From assembly GCA_049999805.1 (NCBI GenBank), contig JBNGIO010005968.1:1-49296 (forward strand): a stretch of 49,296 bases of DNA, written 5' to 3'. A program made the translations under genes and the position numbers. This document shows positions 13,505 through 24,800 of this stretch, piece after piece (positions within the stretch are counted from its first letter, which is position 1; every line of letters begins with the position of its first letter). This stretch comes from Folioceros fuciformis. Taxonomy: Eukaryota > Anthocerotophyta > Anthocerotopsida > Anthocerotales. The notes beneath the pieces are model-generated. The model was not told the origin of the DNA, ran no database searches, and worked only from the letters and a program-made list of their open reading frames with translations.

Positions 13505-15159
13505 TTAGTAATGGGAGTGAAATTGGTTCAAGCTCAAGTTCACAACGCTGGATGGATTGAACTGCAACGGCGATCCCCAGCCGAGTGAAGCGTCTGGCGT
13601 CCAGGTGATGTCCATCTCGGAAAAGGTGGCGTCCTGTACGTATTCCATGAAGATACCAGCTGTACCGTCGAAATCCACGAGCCCTTGGCAGCCTGGGCGG
13701 TAGTCGTGCTTCCCACCCGGGTACGTTGTGCTGCGTTCCAGCCGCACGGACACGTTTTCGAAGTTGAGGCCGTTCAGGAGGCTGTCCGTGGCCCCCGCTA
13801 GGAAGATGCCGTTCTCGGACGTTGCACTGATGTTGACGAAGCGGACGCCCTGGACGGAGCCCACGCCCGGGGTGGCGGCCTCGCGAGCGCAGGCAGTCAC
13901 GTAGATGGGCTCCGCGCGCCCCCACCAGGAGGGGTCGTAGTAGCGGGTGCTCAGCTTGATGTTGGCGAAGGTCACGTTGCGGACGGAGCCTGGAACAGGG
14001 AGGTGAGGGCGTTGCTTGGTGACTTGCTTGAATTGCAGGTGCGGGATAGGCACGGCCGGGTAACGAGAGTTACCTGAGTCTCGGAGCTGGACTGCGAGGC
14101 CTCGGTGTGAATCCTCGATGAGCAGCTTCTCGAAGTGGAGGTTGGTGAAGTCGTACACGCTTCCACTGCCCAACTTCACTGCACTGGACTTGGTTCTGAT
14201 CCAGCAGTCGGTCACTGTGAGGTTGGTGAGCGGGCCTCTGCTGGTCTTGGGGCAGATGGCGTCGTCCCCCGTGTCAATGTGCACTCGCTGGATGGATGTG
14301 TTGTTGGAGCCCTCGATGTCGATGCCGTCGTTGTTGGGGCAGTTGAAGTCACCGTAAATATCCACGTCCTCTATCGTGACATGGTTGCATAGCACGACGT
14401 GGATGCTGCACTGAAGGGAGGATTAGAGCTGGTTGGGTAGGGCATGGAGGGTGAGAGGGAGGAGATGCGAGGGATTGAATTGAGTACCCACCACCAGTAA
14501 GCAGGCTCACGCAGGTGTATCTTCCCGATACGGACATTGGTGCAGTTGAGGAAGCCCACCAGCCGGGGCCTGCACTCGTCACCGGAGCATGCTCCTGTTT
14601 GGTTCCAGCTCACCATAATGTTCTTCTCCTCCTTGAATTCCGTCACAAACTTGAGGCCTTGTCCGTCGATCACTCCTCCTCCGCTGATGCCTACCTCGTC
14701 CGCGTCCTCGGCCAGGATGAGATACCACCTGGAGGCATCCTCGGGGTAGTCCTGCTGACTGGGGCTGCCCAGGATCGTAGCTCCCTCTGCCACCTGGAGA
14801 GTGACACCGGACTTCAGGAAGATGGTGCCTGTGAGATACGAGCCTGGTGGGAATACAACCAGTCCTCCTCCTGCGCGGGCACAGGAGTCTATGGTGCGCT
14901 GGATGGCAACGGTGTCGTACAGGATGCCATTCCCGGTTGCCCCGTAGTCAGATACAGAGTACACATCCTTCCCGTAGTCTGATACAGAGTGCACCTCTTT
15001 CTGTCTCTGATTGCTCTCAGCCCACCCCAGCCCCAGATCTTGTTTCGTATCACTGCTGTGAAGAGCGATGTGAGGAGAGCTGGGAATGTCAGCCACCGAC
15101 AGCTTGTGAAGCAGATGAAGAGCCACTAGTACAACACAGAACAATCGTTGAGGGCACAT
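13505..15159 (-). CDS. Secreted glycoside hydrolase family 28 protein (polygalacturonase-like, At3g57790 type)
   Basis: Three exons, 15159-14492, 14405-14074 and 13989-13505, join in frame to about 494 aa. The first splice gives EPAYWCIHVV and the second RDSGSVRNVTF. The protein starts with a signal peptide (MCPQRLFCVVLVALHLL). An open frame continues upstream to 15273, but that start would bury the signal. GH28 landmarks are NNDGIDIEG, DTGDDAICPKT, RTKSSAVKLGS and SHRGLAVQ. Classical polygalacturonases have NTD, DD, GHG and RIK at these places, so this belongs to the divergent plant clade typified by At3g57790, whose substrate is not established. A probable role is cell-wall pectin or a related polysaccharide. 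Residues before the catalytic domain contain a ten-residue tandem repeat (SVSDYG twice). Its stop lies about 35 bases from the end of the Rieske gene upstream region, and both genes point left. Confidence 0.88.
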
Positions 15160-15719
15160 GTTCGCAATTGTACTTTTCAGATCCACTGCTCGACTACCCG
15201 ATCTATTACCTCCCGGGCCGCCGCGGCCTGATATGATTATATAACAGGAGCTTCTGCAAAATGCAACAAGCAAGCACTCCTAACTTGATACAGCTGAACC
15301 TTCCAAGTCAAGAAACAATCAATACAAGGCGTAAGGACGGTGCAAAACTCCTCACCTGTGAGCTTTAGGCTGGCAATGCGGCGAACGCTGCAACATGTCA
15401 GGAATTGCATAGGTCATCTGCTCACATGCAGGCGCAACCAAGTTAGTCCACAAACAACCAACGGCTCCATGACATAGGGGCCAGAGAGCAAACGGAAAAA
15501 CTGTGATGTGAGCAAAGCACCTCGGATCGCCAGTGCGAAACATTTCGCACCTTCTGCTGAAACAGCTTAGAAACCCTCTCATTGACGCAAAGGCTGACAC
15601 AAACAGGCGTGCGGGATGGAGTGATCTCCGGCTGTACGGGATGTCCGATCGAAGAACTGGCCAACCACCACAAAGAACCTGCTCGGCGCGAAGAGAGTCG
15701 CAACAGGATAACGATACCA
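15160..15719. other. Intergenic between GH28 and kinesin genes
   Basis: About 560 bases with no supported gene. They should contain the GH28 promoter and the kinesin 3' untranslated region. Open frames on both strands at 15352-15730 mirror each other and look like shadows. Confidence 0.4.
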
Positions 15720-18326
15720 CTACCCCTTAGCGCACGCGTCTTTGCCCGGCTGTGGTTTCAGGTTCAGGAAATCAGATCGAGCCAGGTAAAATGCCACAAT
15801 GTCTGCATCCGCTTCAGCGTTACCGGTGACCATTATTTCCTTCCTGTCCACCTTCGTGGAGCCATTCAAGCATTGTGACGTGACTTTCTTCTGTCTCCTC
15901 CTTCTCCCGTCCTCCTCTGAGACTGAAAGGCCGTTCGCAGACCAAGCCCTGCCATCCCTCCTGTCAGCGCCATGCATGCTTGCAGGCCAAGCTGGTTCGT
16001 AGCCGTGGCACGTTGATCGAGAGCTCAAACTTGGAGTCCTCAATCCGTCTTGATTCTCCACAGGCATGATACTGCCTCCAGAGCCCTTGCTCGCTTCCAA
16101 AGGTGCGTGCAAAGAGACATCTGTGGAAACCGCGGAAGCGGTAGAGCATGCTGAAAGTGAGAGTGGATGATCCAGACTCCCGTCCCCTCCCGCCGTCAAG
16201 CTTCCATGCTTATTATGCGCATTCACAGGACCTTGCAAGAGCCCTAACCAAGTCTCAAAGTCGGTATGTAGCTTCACGCGACTTCGTTCTAACAGGGTAT
16301 GCAAATGCTCAACCTCCTTCTTCAAATCTCGTAGTTTCGTAAACCCGTCTCTGTAAACTCGTTTCTCAGCATCAATAGATCCGATCAATTCATCGTCCTC
16401 ACCATAGTGCTCTGTGTTTCCTTGGTCCTTCCCCTCTATCAGATTCTGCATTGCGCGATCCACTCGTTGCTTTTCTATCTTCGTCTTCAAAGAAGTGATG
16501 TTTTCCCTTGCTTTGTTCACCGCATCACCAAGAGCCTTGGCTTCCTGGTACTTCTGTTTGAGAATGGCCTTGTTCTCGTTTATGGAACTCATGCTTGGAT
16601 AATTAGAGCAAAAAATCTCGAAACATTGCTTTCTACCAAAAAGTAGTTTATTCCTTGGACTTGAGCCAGAGCTTTCAATACTAGGTCTAGGAGAGTTCAA
16701 TCCTTGTAACACATTATTCACTCTAGTATCCACATCTGATGACTCTCCATGTGCTGCAGGTTCATGAATTTGCAGTTTTGACATGAAGTCTAATTTTTCA
16801 GTATCATTACCTAATTCATTTTGACGCTTCCTTATGAAAGAGACAAGGATATTGATCTCATTGTCTCTTTGTTGAATTTCATACTTCAAATTTTGAATTT
16901 GTTTCCACAAATCAAAGGCATTGCTTTGAGCAATGTCATTACTTTCGAGGCAAGCTCCAGCAGGCTGATCCTTTACATCTCTTGAGTCCTTGATTAAGGA
17001 CTTGAAGATACGGAAAGCGTTTTTTATGTAGAACATGCTAGATCCACAATTCAACTGACCATCCTGTGAATCATCACTTATGAAAGTGAGAATTTCTTTC
17101 CTAATTTGCTCAACATCATCGGCTGTCTTGGAGCACTCTACCATTTTATCCTCACTAGTAGCCTTCAACAATGCAATCTCATCTTTGAGATCAAGTATTT
17201 CTTGCTTCAATCTTTTTATCAGTAATGTAGGATCTATTTCCTCATTGATCTCCACCTTATTAGACACCATAGCCACACGCTGTGCAAATCGGCAAGTCGA
17301 GATTGTTTCCTCTAATTGATCTTGTGCTACACTCACGGTGGCTATCATCACAGTTTTGCAATTCCCACCCAAGGAATCTCGGAGCATAGATGTCATCATG
17401 GAATTTCGATATGGAATATGGTTACGATGCTTGCCCTGACTTCTTTCTTGCAAGGCTATGATTACTTGTTCCAAGAAGTGTAGTGATAAATTGATGTACT
17501 TAGCTTCCTTCAAAATCTGACCATCAACTTTTGTCTTGCTTACTCTCTCTGACCCGGCAAGATCAACTAAGTGTAGCTTAGATCGTCTTACAATGTCCTC
17601 TCCCGCTTTACGAGCCTCAATAGTTGCTGTGAAGATACAGTGAGATCTGCTACTTGCCATGTTCATAGGTGTAGCGCTGATCATTCTGTTGGTGTCACCC
17701 ACAAACAACAAATTCAAAGCTTCTTCCTCGTTTGAGGCCAAATGCATTGATAGGTTCCGCAAGTGGATGCAGTTATCATCGTCTTCCATTAAAGTCACTT
17801 TGGGAAGATCTTCCAAGGACTTGGTTTCATGATCTGGGTCAAGGAGATCATACCCTGTTTCATTGTAGATTTCAAGATAGGAGAAATGCACAATGTAAGT
17901 ATATTCAGTTCTTTTTGCTAAGTCACTGAATATGAGAGAAATAGAGCGAGGTATCACACCCCTATCCACATATCTTTCTGCTCCTCCAGTAATTGTGTAG
18001 GTCTTTCCAGATCCTGTCTGACCATAAGCAAAGATGGTGCCATTGTATCCATCTAGTGCTCCTAGTACCACTTTGTGAGCCACTGTTTCAAAGATTGTGT
18101 CCTGCTTTGTGTCCATGTCGAAAATGCTTGTGAAACTAAAGTTGTAATGCTCTCTTTGATGATTTATCATCCCTAGTTGGGCTTGTCGAGGAATAGACCA
18201 TTGCACACAAGTTTTGTCTTCATCCAATTTGTAGGTAGATGCTCCTGCTGTGGCATGTGGGCGCATTCTGAGATATATTTCAATATTGCTGTTAAAACCA
18301 CCACCTTCTCCTTGAGGAGCTCCCAT
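15720..18326 (-). CDS. KIF6: Kinesin-9 family motor, KIF6 type, intronless
   Basis: A single uninterrupted frame of 868 aa. The motor domain is N-terminal: P-loop GQTGSGKT (residues 102-109), SYLEIYNE (149-156), switch I NMASSRSH (222-229) and switch II LVDLAGSE (253-260). The phrase INLSLHFLEQVIIAL followed by HIPYRNSMMTSMLRDSLGGNC is the form found in KIF6 rather than in most kinesins. After the motor come coiled coils to about residue 700 and a basic, low-complexity tail rich in Ser, Arg and Gly. Kinesin-9 motors act on the ciliary axoneme, so a role in motile sperm is likely. The gene has no introns, unlike its many-exon neighbours, which suggests retroposition or intron loss. Its body (16400-18300) is more AT-rich than its 3' end. 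It starts 526 bases from the divergent FAM184-like gene. Confidence 0.93.
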   Translation of the reverse strand: MGAPQGEGGGFNSNIEIYLRMRPHATAGASTYKLDEDKTCVQWSIPRQAQLGMINHQREHYNFSFTSIFDMDTKQDTIFETVAHKVVLGALDGYNGTIFAYGQTGSGKTYTITGGAERYVDRGVIPRSISLIFSDLAKRTEYTYIVHFSYLEIYNETGYDLLDPDHETKSLEDLPKVTLMEDDDNCIHLRNLSMHLASNEEEALNLLFVGDTNRMISATPMNMASSRSHCIFTATIEARKAGEDIVRRSKLHLVDLAGSERVSKTKVDGQILKEAKYINLSLHFLEQVIIALQERSQGKHRNHIPYRNSMMTSMLRDSLGGNCKTVMIATVSVAQDQLEETISTCRFAQRVAMVSNKVEINEEIDPTLLIKRLKQEILDLKDEIALLKATSEDKMVECSKTADDVEQIRKEILTFISDDSQDGQLNCGSSMFYIKNAFRIFKSLIKDSRDVKDQPAGACLESNDIAQSNAFDLWKQIQNLKYEIQQRDNEINILVSFIRKRQNELGNDTEKLDFMSKLQIHEPAAHGESSDVDTRVNNVLQGLNSPRPSIESSGSSPRNKLLFGRKQCFEIFCSNYPSMSSINENKAILKQKYQEAKALGDAVNKARENITSLKTKIEKQRVDRAMQNLIEGKDQGNTEHYGEDDELIGSIDAEKRVYRDGFTKLRDLKKEVEHLHTLLERSRVKLHTDFETWLGLLQGPVNAHNKHGSLTAGGDGSLDHPLSLSACSTASAVSTDVSLHAPLEASKGSGGSIMPVENQDGLRTPSLSSRSTCHGYEPAWPASMHGADRRDGRAWSANGLSVSEEDGRRRRQKKVTSQCLNGSTKVDRKEIMVTGNAEADADIVAFYLARSDFLNLKPQPGKDACAKG

Positions 18327-18852
18327 TGTAATAGAAGCAAAGAGGAAGATAATTCAACTAGCTCACTTCACACCATTGAATCTTGGAGACAACAACAGCA
18401 ACAAAATCGTAAGAACAAGATGTAACTACAATGTGGGCAAGAGAGGTATGAAAAAAAAGGGAAAGGAAAAGGAGAGGAGACTTTTTGGGCCACATTCGTG
18501 TGCCTTGTCAACTGAAGTGGTGAAAAGTCACCCAGAAGAGAGAGAGGGAAAGGGGAAAAAGAGTCTAAATACATACATACGTACATACGTTGATATGTAT
18601 ATCACGAAGGCTGTACCAATTCCACTTTCAGGCGACTGGGAAACGAGGGCAACGGCCAGCCAACTGCCCTTTTCCCGCTCTTCTTTGTGATGGTCGAAGT
18701 GTGTTTCCGGCTTCCTTGCATCAGGGTAGCCTGGAAACAACGGTTGCGTTCGACGCGTTGCATTTTGCTGAGACGGTGTCTTCGGGGCACGTGATTCGCA
18801 GATGCTGGACATCGCCGTGACGTAGAGCGTGGAACGGAAACCAATTTGCATG
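18327..18852. promoter_or_regulatory. Putative shared promoter between divergent kinesin-9 and FAM184-like genes
   Basis: These 526 bases separate two start codons pointing away from each other, so both promoters must lie here or overlap. The stretch includes A/G-rich DNA (18440-18560) and a short ATAC/ACGT simple repeat. I see no motif I can name with confidence. Shared regulation is an inference from the arrangement. Confidence 0.45.
18565..18605. repeat. Short TACA/TACG simple repeat
   Basis: Imperfect tetranucleotide repeats (acatacatacgtacatacg) followed by a TA-rich tract lie inside the intergenic region between the divergent kinesin and FAM184-like genes. Confidence 0.6.
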
Positions 18853-21800
18853 ATGGCGCAGCAAGAGCCGAAGTATGCTTGGAAAACTCTGGAGGAAAGA
18901 ATGGGGCAAAAGCTTCTTCAGCTCACAAATCTTGCGGATCATTTTGCGTCCTACCCGTCTGACGGCTCGGAGGCTGCCTACCAGGTCCTGTTCAAGGCTC
19001 GTCAAGGCATCTCTGCAATGTATGCACCTTTACCGAGACTCATTGCGTTCTGTAGCTGGAATCTACAGGGTTTAGCTGAGCAGAATGACTGTGAGATTGA
19101 AGAGATTTTGAAGGAGACGGCAAGTCGGATCAGGATGTTCAAGACCGATTTGCAGATCCAGATCCAGGAAAGAAAAACTCAAGAATTTGTTAAGGTACAG
19201 GCGTTTGAACTGGCGTTGAAATATCGTCTTTGGTGCCTCGTTGGTGACCTAGTATTCGGTTGCAGGAGGCTAAAGCAATGGAGGAATCACTGAAGAGGGT
19301 TGCTGAGGAGAAGTATCAGTCGTATGAAAGGTGCTACGGCTTCATGGTTTTAGTCTTGCGTTGATGTGCTTTTGGAAGACAAGGGCAGCTCTTCCATGGG
19401 CTCTCAATGTTCTCTGCAAAGGCACAGAAGGAGGTTAGGGTTAGTAAGCTGAGTGTGCGGTTTTTGGTTGTAGGGAAATAATGCAGCTCAAGAGTGAGCT
19501 TAGTGAGCAAGCTGAGAAGTCAAAGCAGTCTGAGCAACTGCTGACGGTACAGTTCTAGGTGCTTCATTCCGATGCTTGTGTATGGTAGTCTTGTGAGCAC
19601 TACACCTCAAGCAAGAAAACGTCACAAATTACAGGGGTAGCTGATAGCCTGTCTGCTTTCTGACCAGGGAATGCATGAAAAGAAGGAGCAGCGGGAGCAA
19701 GAGGCACGTAGTGTCAATCGGTATCCGTTGCTTGCAAGCCTTATTGTCCACTGCACGGTACATGACATTTGAAATTTTAACTTCACCAGATCGAAGAGGA
19801 ACAGAAGAGACACAAGGAAGAGATTGCAGTGATTTTGGACAGATGCCAAAGACAAGTCGAAGCCACAGAACAAATATTCGCAAATCGAGAAATGCAATCT
19901 CAAGACCAAGCGAAAAGGGAGATCGCTCAATCCGTGGAGGTCTCACACTGTTGTCCACAATCCTTCGTACTATCCACGTCCTTTGTAACCACTTCCTTCT
20001 TGCTGGTAAACTCTAAGCAGTCCAATCTTCTTGTGCGTCAGGTACTCAAGGCTGTGCATGCTGAGGAAATTGAGCATTTGAAGGTACTTTCATCAGCATT
20101 TTGGATTGAATAACTCGGCCTCCACTAGGGCTGGGCCCTCTTCATGTTGCTCAATTGAATCGTACAAGAGCGTTTCTGGCAGATGGAGAACAAGGAGTAT
20201 GTTGAGCAGCTGTGCAAAAAGCATTCCGCGTTAGAGTTGAGTCTCCGAGAGAAGGTGAGCTCCACTCCTGTACAACCTACTCACGAGTTGGCTTTTGTGG
20301 AAACATCTCAGTTGGTGTGGCACAGTACGCACAATCCTGGATGTTGCTTTTAAGTTCACAGCATCTCGAATCAACACGCAGGAGGCTTCCATCAAAAAAG
20401 AGTTGGAGATCAGCAGCCAAGAGAAGGACAACATACGCCAGGACGTGGATGCTTTACGCCTGCAGTTGAGGGAAGCTCATGACATGTTGCAGGACACTAG
20501 TTTAAGATTAGCTGAGGTAGGCAGCATGTCACCTACGGGCCATCTCTCACAATAATCCGGGCATAAGTATTGATAATTGATTAATGTGTCCACCTGCAGA
20601 ACAAAGATTTTAAGGATGCTCTAGAGATCTCGTATTCAACGTTGAAAAGAGAAAGCTCAGACACGGTGTATTACCGGGACCTTCATGATACTTGGTTTCT
20701 ATGGCCGTAACCGGAAATCAGTGTCCAATTTGTGCTGACAGGTTGATTGGTTGTACCTTTGTATTAGACAGATAGAGAAGTTACGAGTCTCTTTGAAGGA
20801 AGTGCAAACTGTTTCAACAACCCTTGAATCTGAGAAAAAGAAGGCAGTGTAAGCATCCTTCTCACTTATAGCTGCTGCCTTTGTGTGTCTCCGCTTTTTC
20901 GTCGCGTGATCCAGGCAAGCCACTCTGACTTTGCTGAATTTTCATCATTTTCAGTGAAATGAAAGCTGCATATACGTCAACTATTGGAGCATTGGTATTG
21001 TCTCGACATTGTCCTCTTTTCAGGCATTCGTACACAGACCTCAAGCGTCCTGACCAATTTGCGTTTCAGGAAAGTAAAACCCTTGCATTGCAAAAGGATG
21101 TAACAAACTTGACGACAGCCTGTGCATTGGCTGAGGAGGAGCTGCAACAATATAAGACAAGGGTGTGTGTGACATACGCCTGCGAAGAGTACAGGCTTGA
21201 TGCAGGCTTACCTTGCCAGCCTTGTTCCAAACTTCCTCATGGATTGCAATTTTACAAAGGACTTCTGTTTCTAATGGATTTACGATCCAGGTCGATGAGT
21301 TGCAATTCACTCTGGCTACCAGTCGAAAGGACCATAACAATGCATCGATGGAAGTGCGGCGACTTCGGGAGGAGGTAGACGGGTCCCTTCCAAGCATTCT
21401 TTTTGGAATCCATGTCATAGGATGATGTATCAATTACTTAGTACGCTGCAATGCCCACTGCTGAGCCTCCCTGACCACCGATGAGTGCAGGTCAGAACAG
21501 CAAACGATTCATTGGCCAAGGCAAAGGGAGACCTCACGAGAAAAGAGGCGGAGGCTATCACCAAGTGTAATGCTCTCTCAGCAGAAATATCTGCTCTTCA
21601 GCTTGAAAGGCTCGCGCAGGTAGTAGCGCTTCAGGACGCCTTTTGTCTTTAAACTTTCCACAGTCGGTAGACATACAACTTCCCGAAAGCCTGACGCCCT
21701 TGCATTTGGCTACTTCCAGAGCGAGCAAACAGCTAATCATGTTAAGGAGCTCATGGAGTTAAAACTAAAGCAGCAGATGTCGAATCACGAGTCCACCATG

Positions 21801-24800
21801 AACAGTGTACACAAGGCATATCTGCTGCAGGTGAGCCAACTTTGTACGTCTAACCGCTTGACCCAATTTTCCCCCGTTTGCAATTTAACTTTGGAGCCTT
21901 TTACAATCTGAGATATCCCTGTGTATGGACATTATAGCCGGTGCATTTCGTACCATGACTGCAGCTGGATGAGCAAAAGAAAGGTGCCAAAGTTCAGTGT
22001 GCATCGTTGGAGGAGTCCCTACGAAAGAAGTGGAGTAAGTTCGTGTCAGTTGTGTTGGTCTAGTGTTCTTCTGTTGTTGTACAGGAAACTAATATGCAGG
22101 CTTTATTGGTGGCTTAGAATTAAATGTACATTGCAGAGCAGTCGGAAGCAAAAGCCAAGGATCATTACGCCAAGTTTGCACAGGCATTTGAGATGAGGTT
22201 GGAGCAACAAAGGTCAAGGTCTGCAGACTTGATTGCACTATATGAGGGAAAGGCATGTCTTTCACCCATTAGCGAAACTATTGTTGAGAAAGGGTGGGTC
22301 ATCAATTAGATATGTTTACAGAAGACGACGTGCTTGTATTTGCGGCAGCTGACCTTTTGAAACACTCACAAAATACACTCCGTGATATCAGGTCAGTAAG
22401 CTTCAAGAAAATCTTGACGGTCTTGAGAGCGTAGGAAACCGTCTGGGAAATGATTTTCAAGCTCTACAGAAGCAGGCAATTAAGCAGACACAAGAATCTA
22501 AACAGGTAAGCGCAGCATGCTTTGCACATGATCTGACAACGGCTACTTGACATAGTCTGATTTGCCATTTGTCCATAGATGTGTTCAGCCCTTACACGAC
22601 AACTGAAGGACTCACAAAGAAAGTGTGAACAGCTGCAGCAAAGTCTTTGTGAATTACAAAATCAGGTAATTCTCTCAGTAGGATTATATTTTTCATGCAC
22701 ATTGATACCACGCCCTACTGAAGATTTGTGAACTGTGGTTTGTTAATGTCTTAAGTATGAATCTAAAACACTAGAGCAAGCAGCTGTCATTGAGAACCTC
22801 AGAGTAGAGGTTGAGAAACATGTCCAAGCTGCGGTGCTGTCTTCGAAGCAAGAAGAATCTTTCATCTCTGAGATCAAAGAGTAAATTCCATCAACTCCTA
22901 TCACTCATCGCGCGGCTAGAAAGATATAATCGAACAAAACTGGATAGTGTGTGCTATCAATGCCATTCTTTGGATAGTTCTGAGACCTAAATGTTGCAGA
23001 GGATGGGTTGGAGTGTTACAGACTGAAGGAGAAGTTACTCGGTATGCAGCTGGAGCATGAGAAAAAACTTGAGTTGACAATCCAATCGTACGAGGTGGAA
23101 TTCATGCTCTTGCAAAGCGTAGTTGATCCCTGCAGCAGTGTATAGCAGCAAGGATCATAATGCACTGTTCGCATTCTACTCTAATCACCGTACAGTGCGC
23201 TGTGCTGATACAAATGGTTCGCGCTTGTAGGCAGAACTGTCGGAGGTTCGCAAGAAGTCGAGGATGGAAGAGGTACGCTGGTGTAGCACACATGCTGGTA
23301 GTCTCACAGGAGACTGGGAGTATTGTCCTTGATGTGTAAAGCCGTCGTCTTTGATCGTAATGACAGTGCTTTTGTCATGCGACCCTTTTCTTCAACTACG
23401 CAGGAGGACAGGAACGCAAAGTTTCAAGATACCCTGCAGTGTCATTTCGACAGAGAAGCGGCGGAGCTTCACGCAGAGATGAAGCGTATGGCCAAACAGC
23501 ATGAAAGCATTATTCTTGAGCAAAAGGCCTCTCTTTGTGCTGCTGCGGAGGAACATAAAGCTCTGGTTTTGGCTCACCAACTTGAATTGGAGGTAGTTTT
23601 CTGGAAACTAGAGTAGAAAGCCGATCGTGCAGAAAGCTAGTGCACCTTTGAATTTGAGAAGAGGCTGGCTGGTGGTGACGTCTCAATCTGTTTCCAGACG
23701 GGAAGCCAACAAGATGTTGCATTCGGGTTTCATTAAGTCTTTCTGGCTTCAGTGCAGATGCTCTTAAAGAAATCAGAGGAGGAGAACAAAGCCCATGTTG
23801 ATGCGTTATCAGCAGCTGAAGCCATGTCAGCAGCTGTTACAGAAGTTTCGCAGAGAGCCTGGCGAGACTTAGAGCTTCAACGTCGCGAACACTCCTTGCA
23901 AATCCACGAGCTTTCTGAGAAGCACGAGCAGGAGANNNNNNNNNNNNNNNNNNNNNNNNNNNNNNNNNNNNNNNNNNNNNNNNNNNNNNNNNNNNNNNNN
24001 NNNNNNNNNNNNNNNNNNNNNNNNNNNNNNNNNNNAGAGAAAGATAAGGTAGAATCCTCAGGTGGTCACTAAGTGGGTGCCCCACGTATCCTTCAGAAAA
24101 CTGTGCTCTAATTCTGTGTATAATTTCGCCCTGGCGTGCTGCTGCTGTCAGATTGTAGCGGAGAACAAGCGAATTGTCAACCAGTTCCAAATTCAAATTG
24201 CTGACCTGGAGAAGACAGCAGCTCAGCAGGTGTGGTCTCATTAGCTGGCGACTTGCAACCCAATGGACACACAGTAGGCCTCGCACTGAAATCATGATGT
24301 GAAATGTGCCGCAGGACCGAAGAGTTTCTCTCATGGATGCTGAGAATAAATTGCTGATGGAGCAACTTGCTTCTGCTCAGCATATGAACCAAGAGCTAGC
24401 TGAGAAGTCGGTATCAGCAGAGCTACTTGTTTATTCATGAGCCCACGCTTTGTGTCGGACTTTCTGTCACGCAATACTTTATACACCTGAAATCAGTCCT
24501 CTAATGGCATGAGCACGCGTTTGCAGCTCGGAAGAGCAGATATCAACTCTGCAGAGAGACTTTACATTGAGGACTAATGAATTGCAATCACAACATGCAG
24601 CAGAGTTCGATGCGTGCCAAGATCGGCATAATGCACAGATTGCCAGCCTTCAGCAAGAGTTTGAGAGCAGCAAGGTGCCCAATTCCCCGATTTGGTTCCG
24701 AGGTCCATAATGTGGATGTTATCTTGTGGATATGATACCAGCCAATTGCTGGGTGCAGGCTTCTTTGAATGACAGCCTGCAGAAGGTCCAAGACGAACTC

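Noticed and set aside
18985-19068. Read-through segment in the first FAM184-like frame
   Set aside because: It has GT and AG ends and its removal restores the conserved EAAYQGLAEQ block, so it is an intron although it has no stop in frame.
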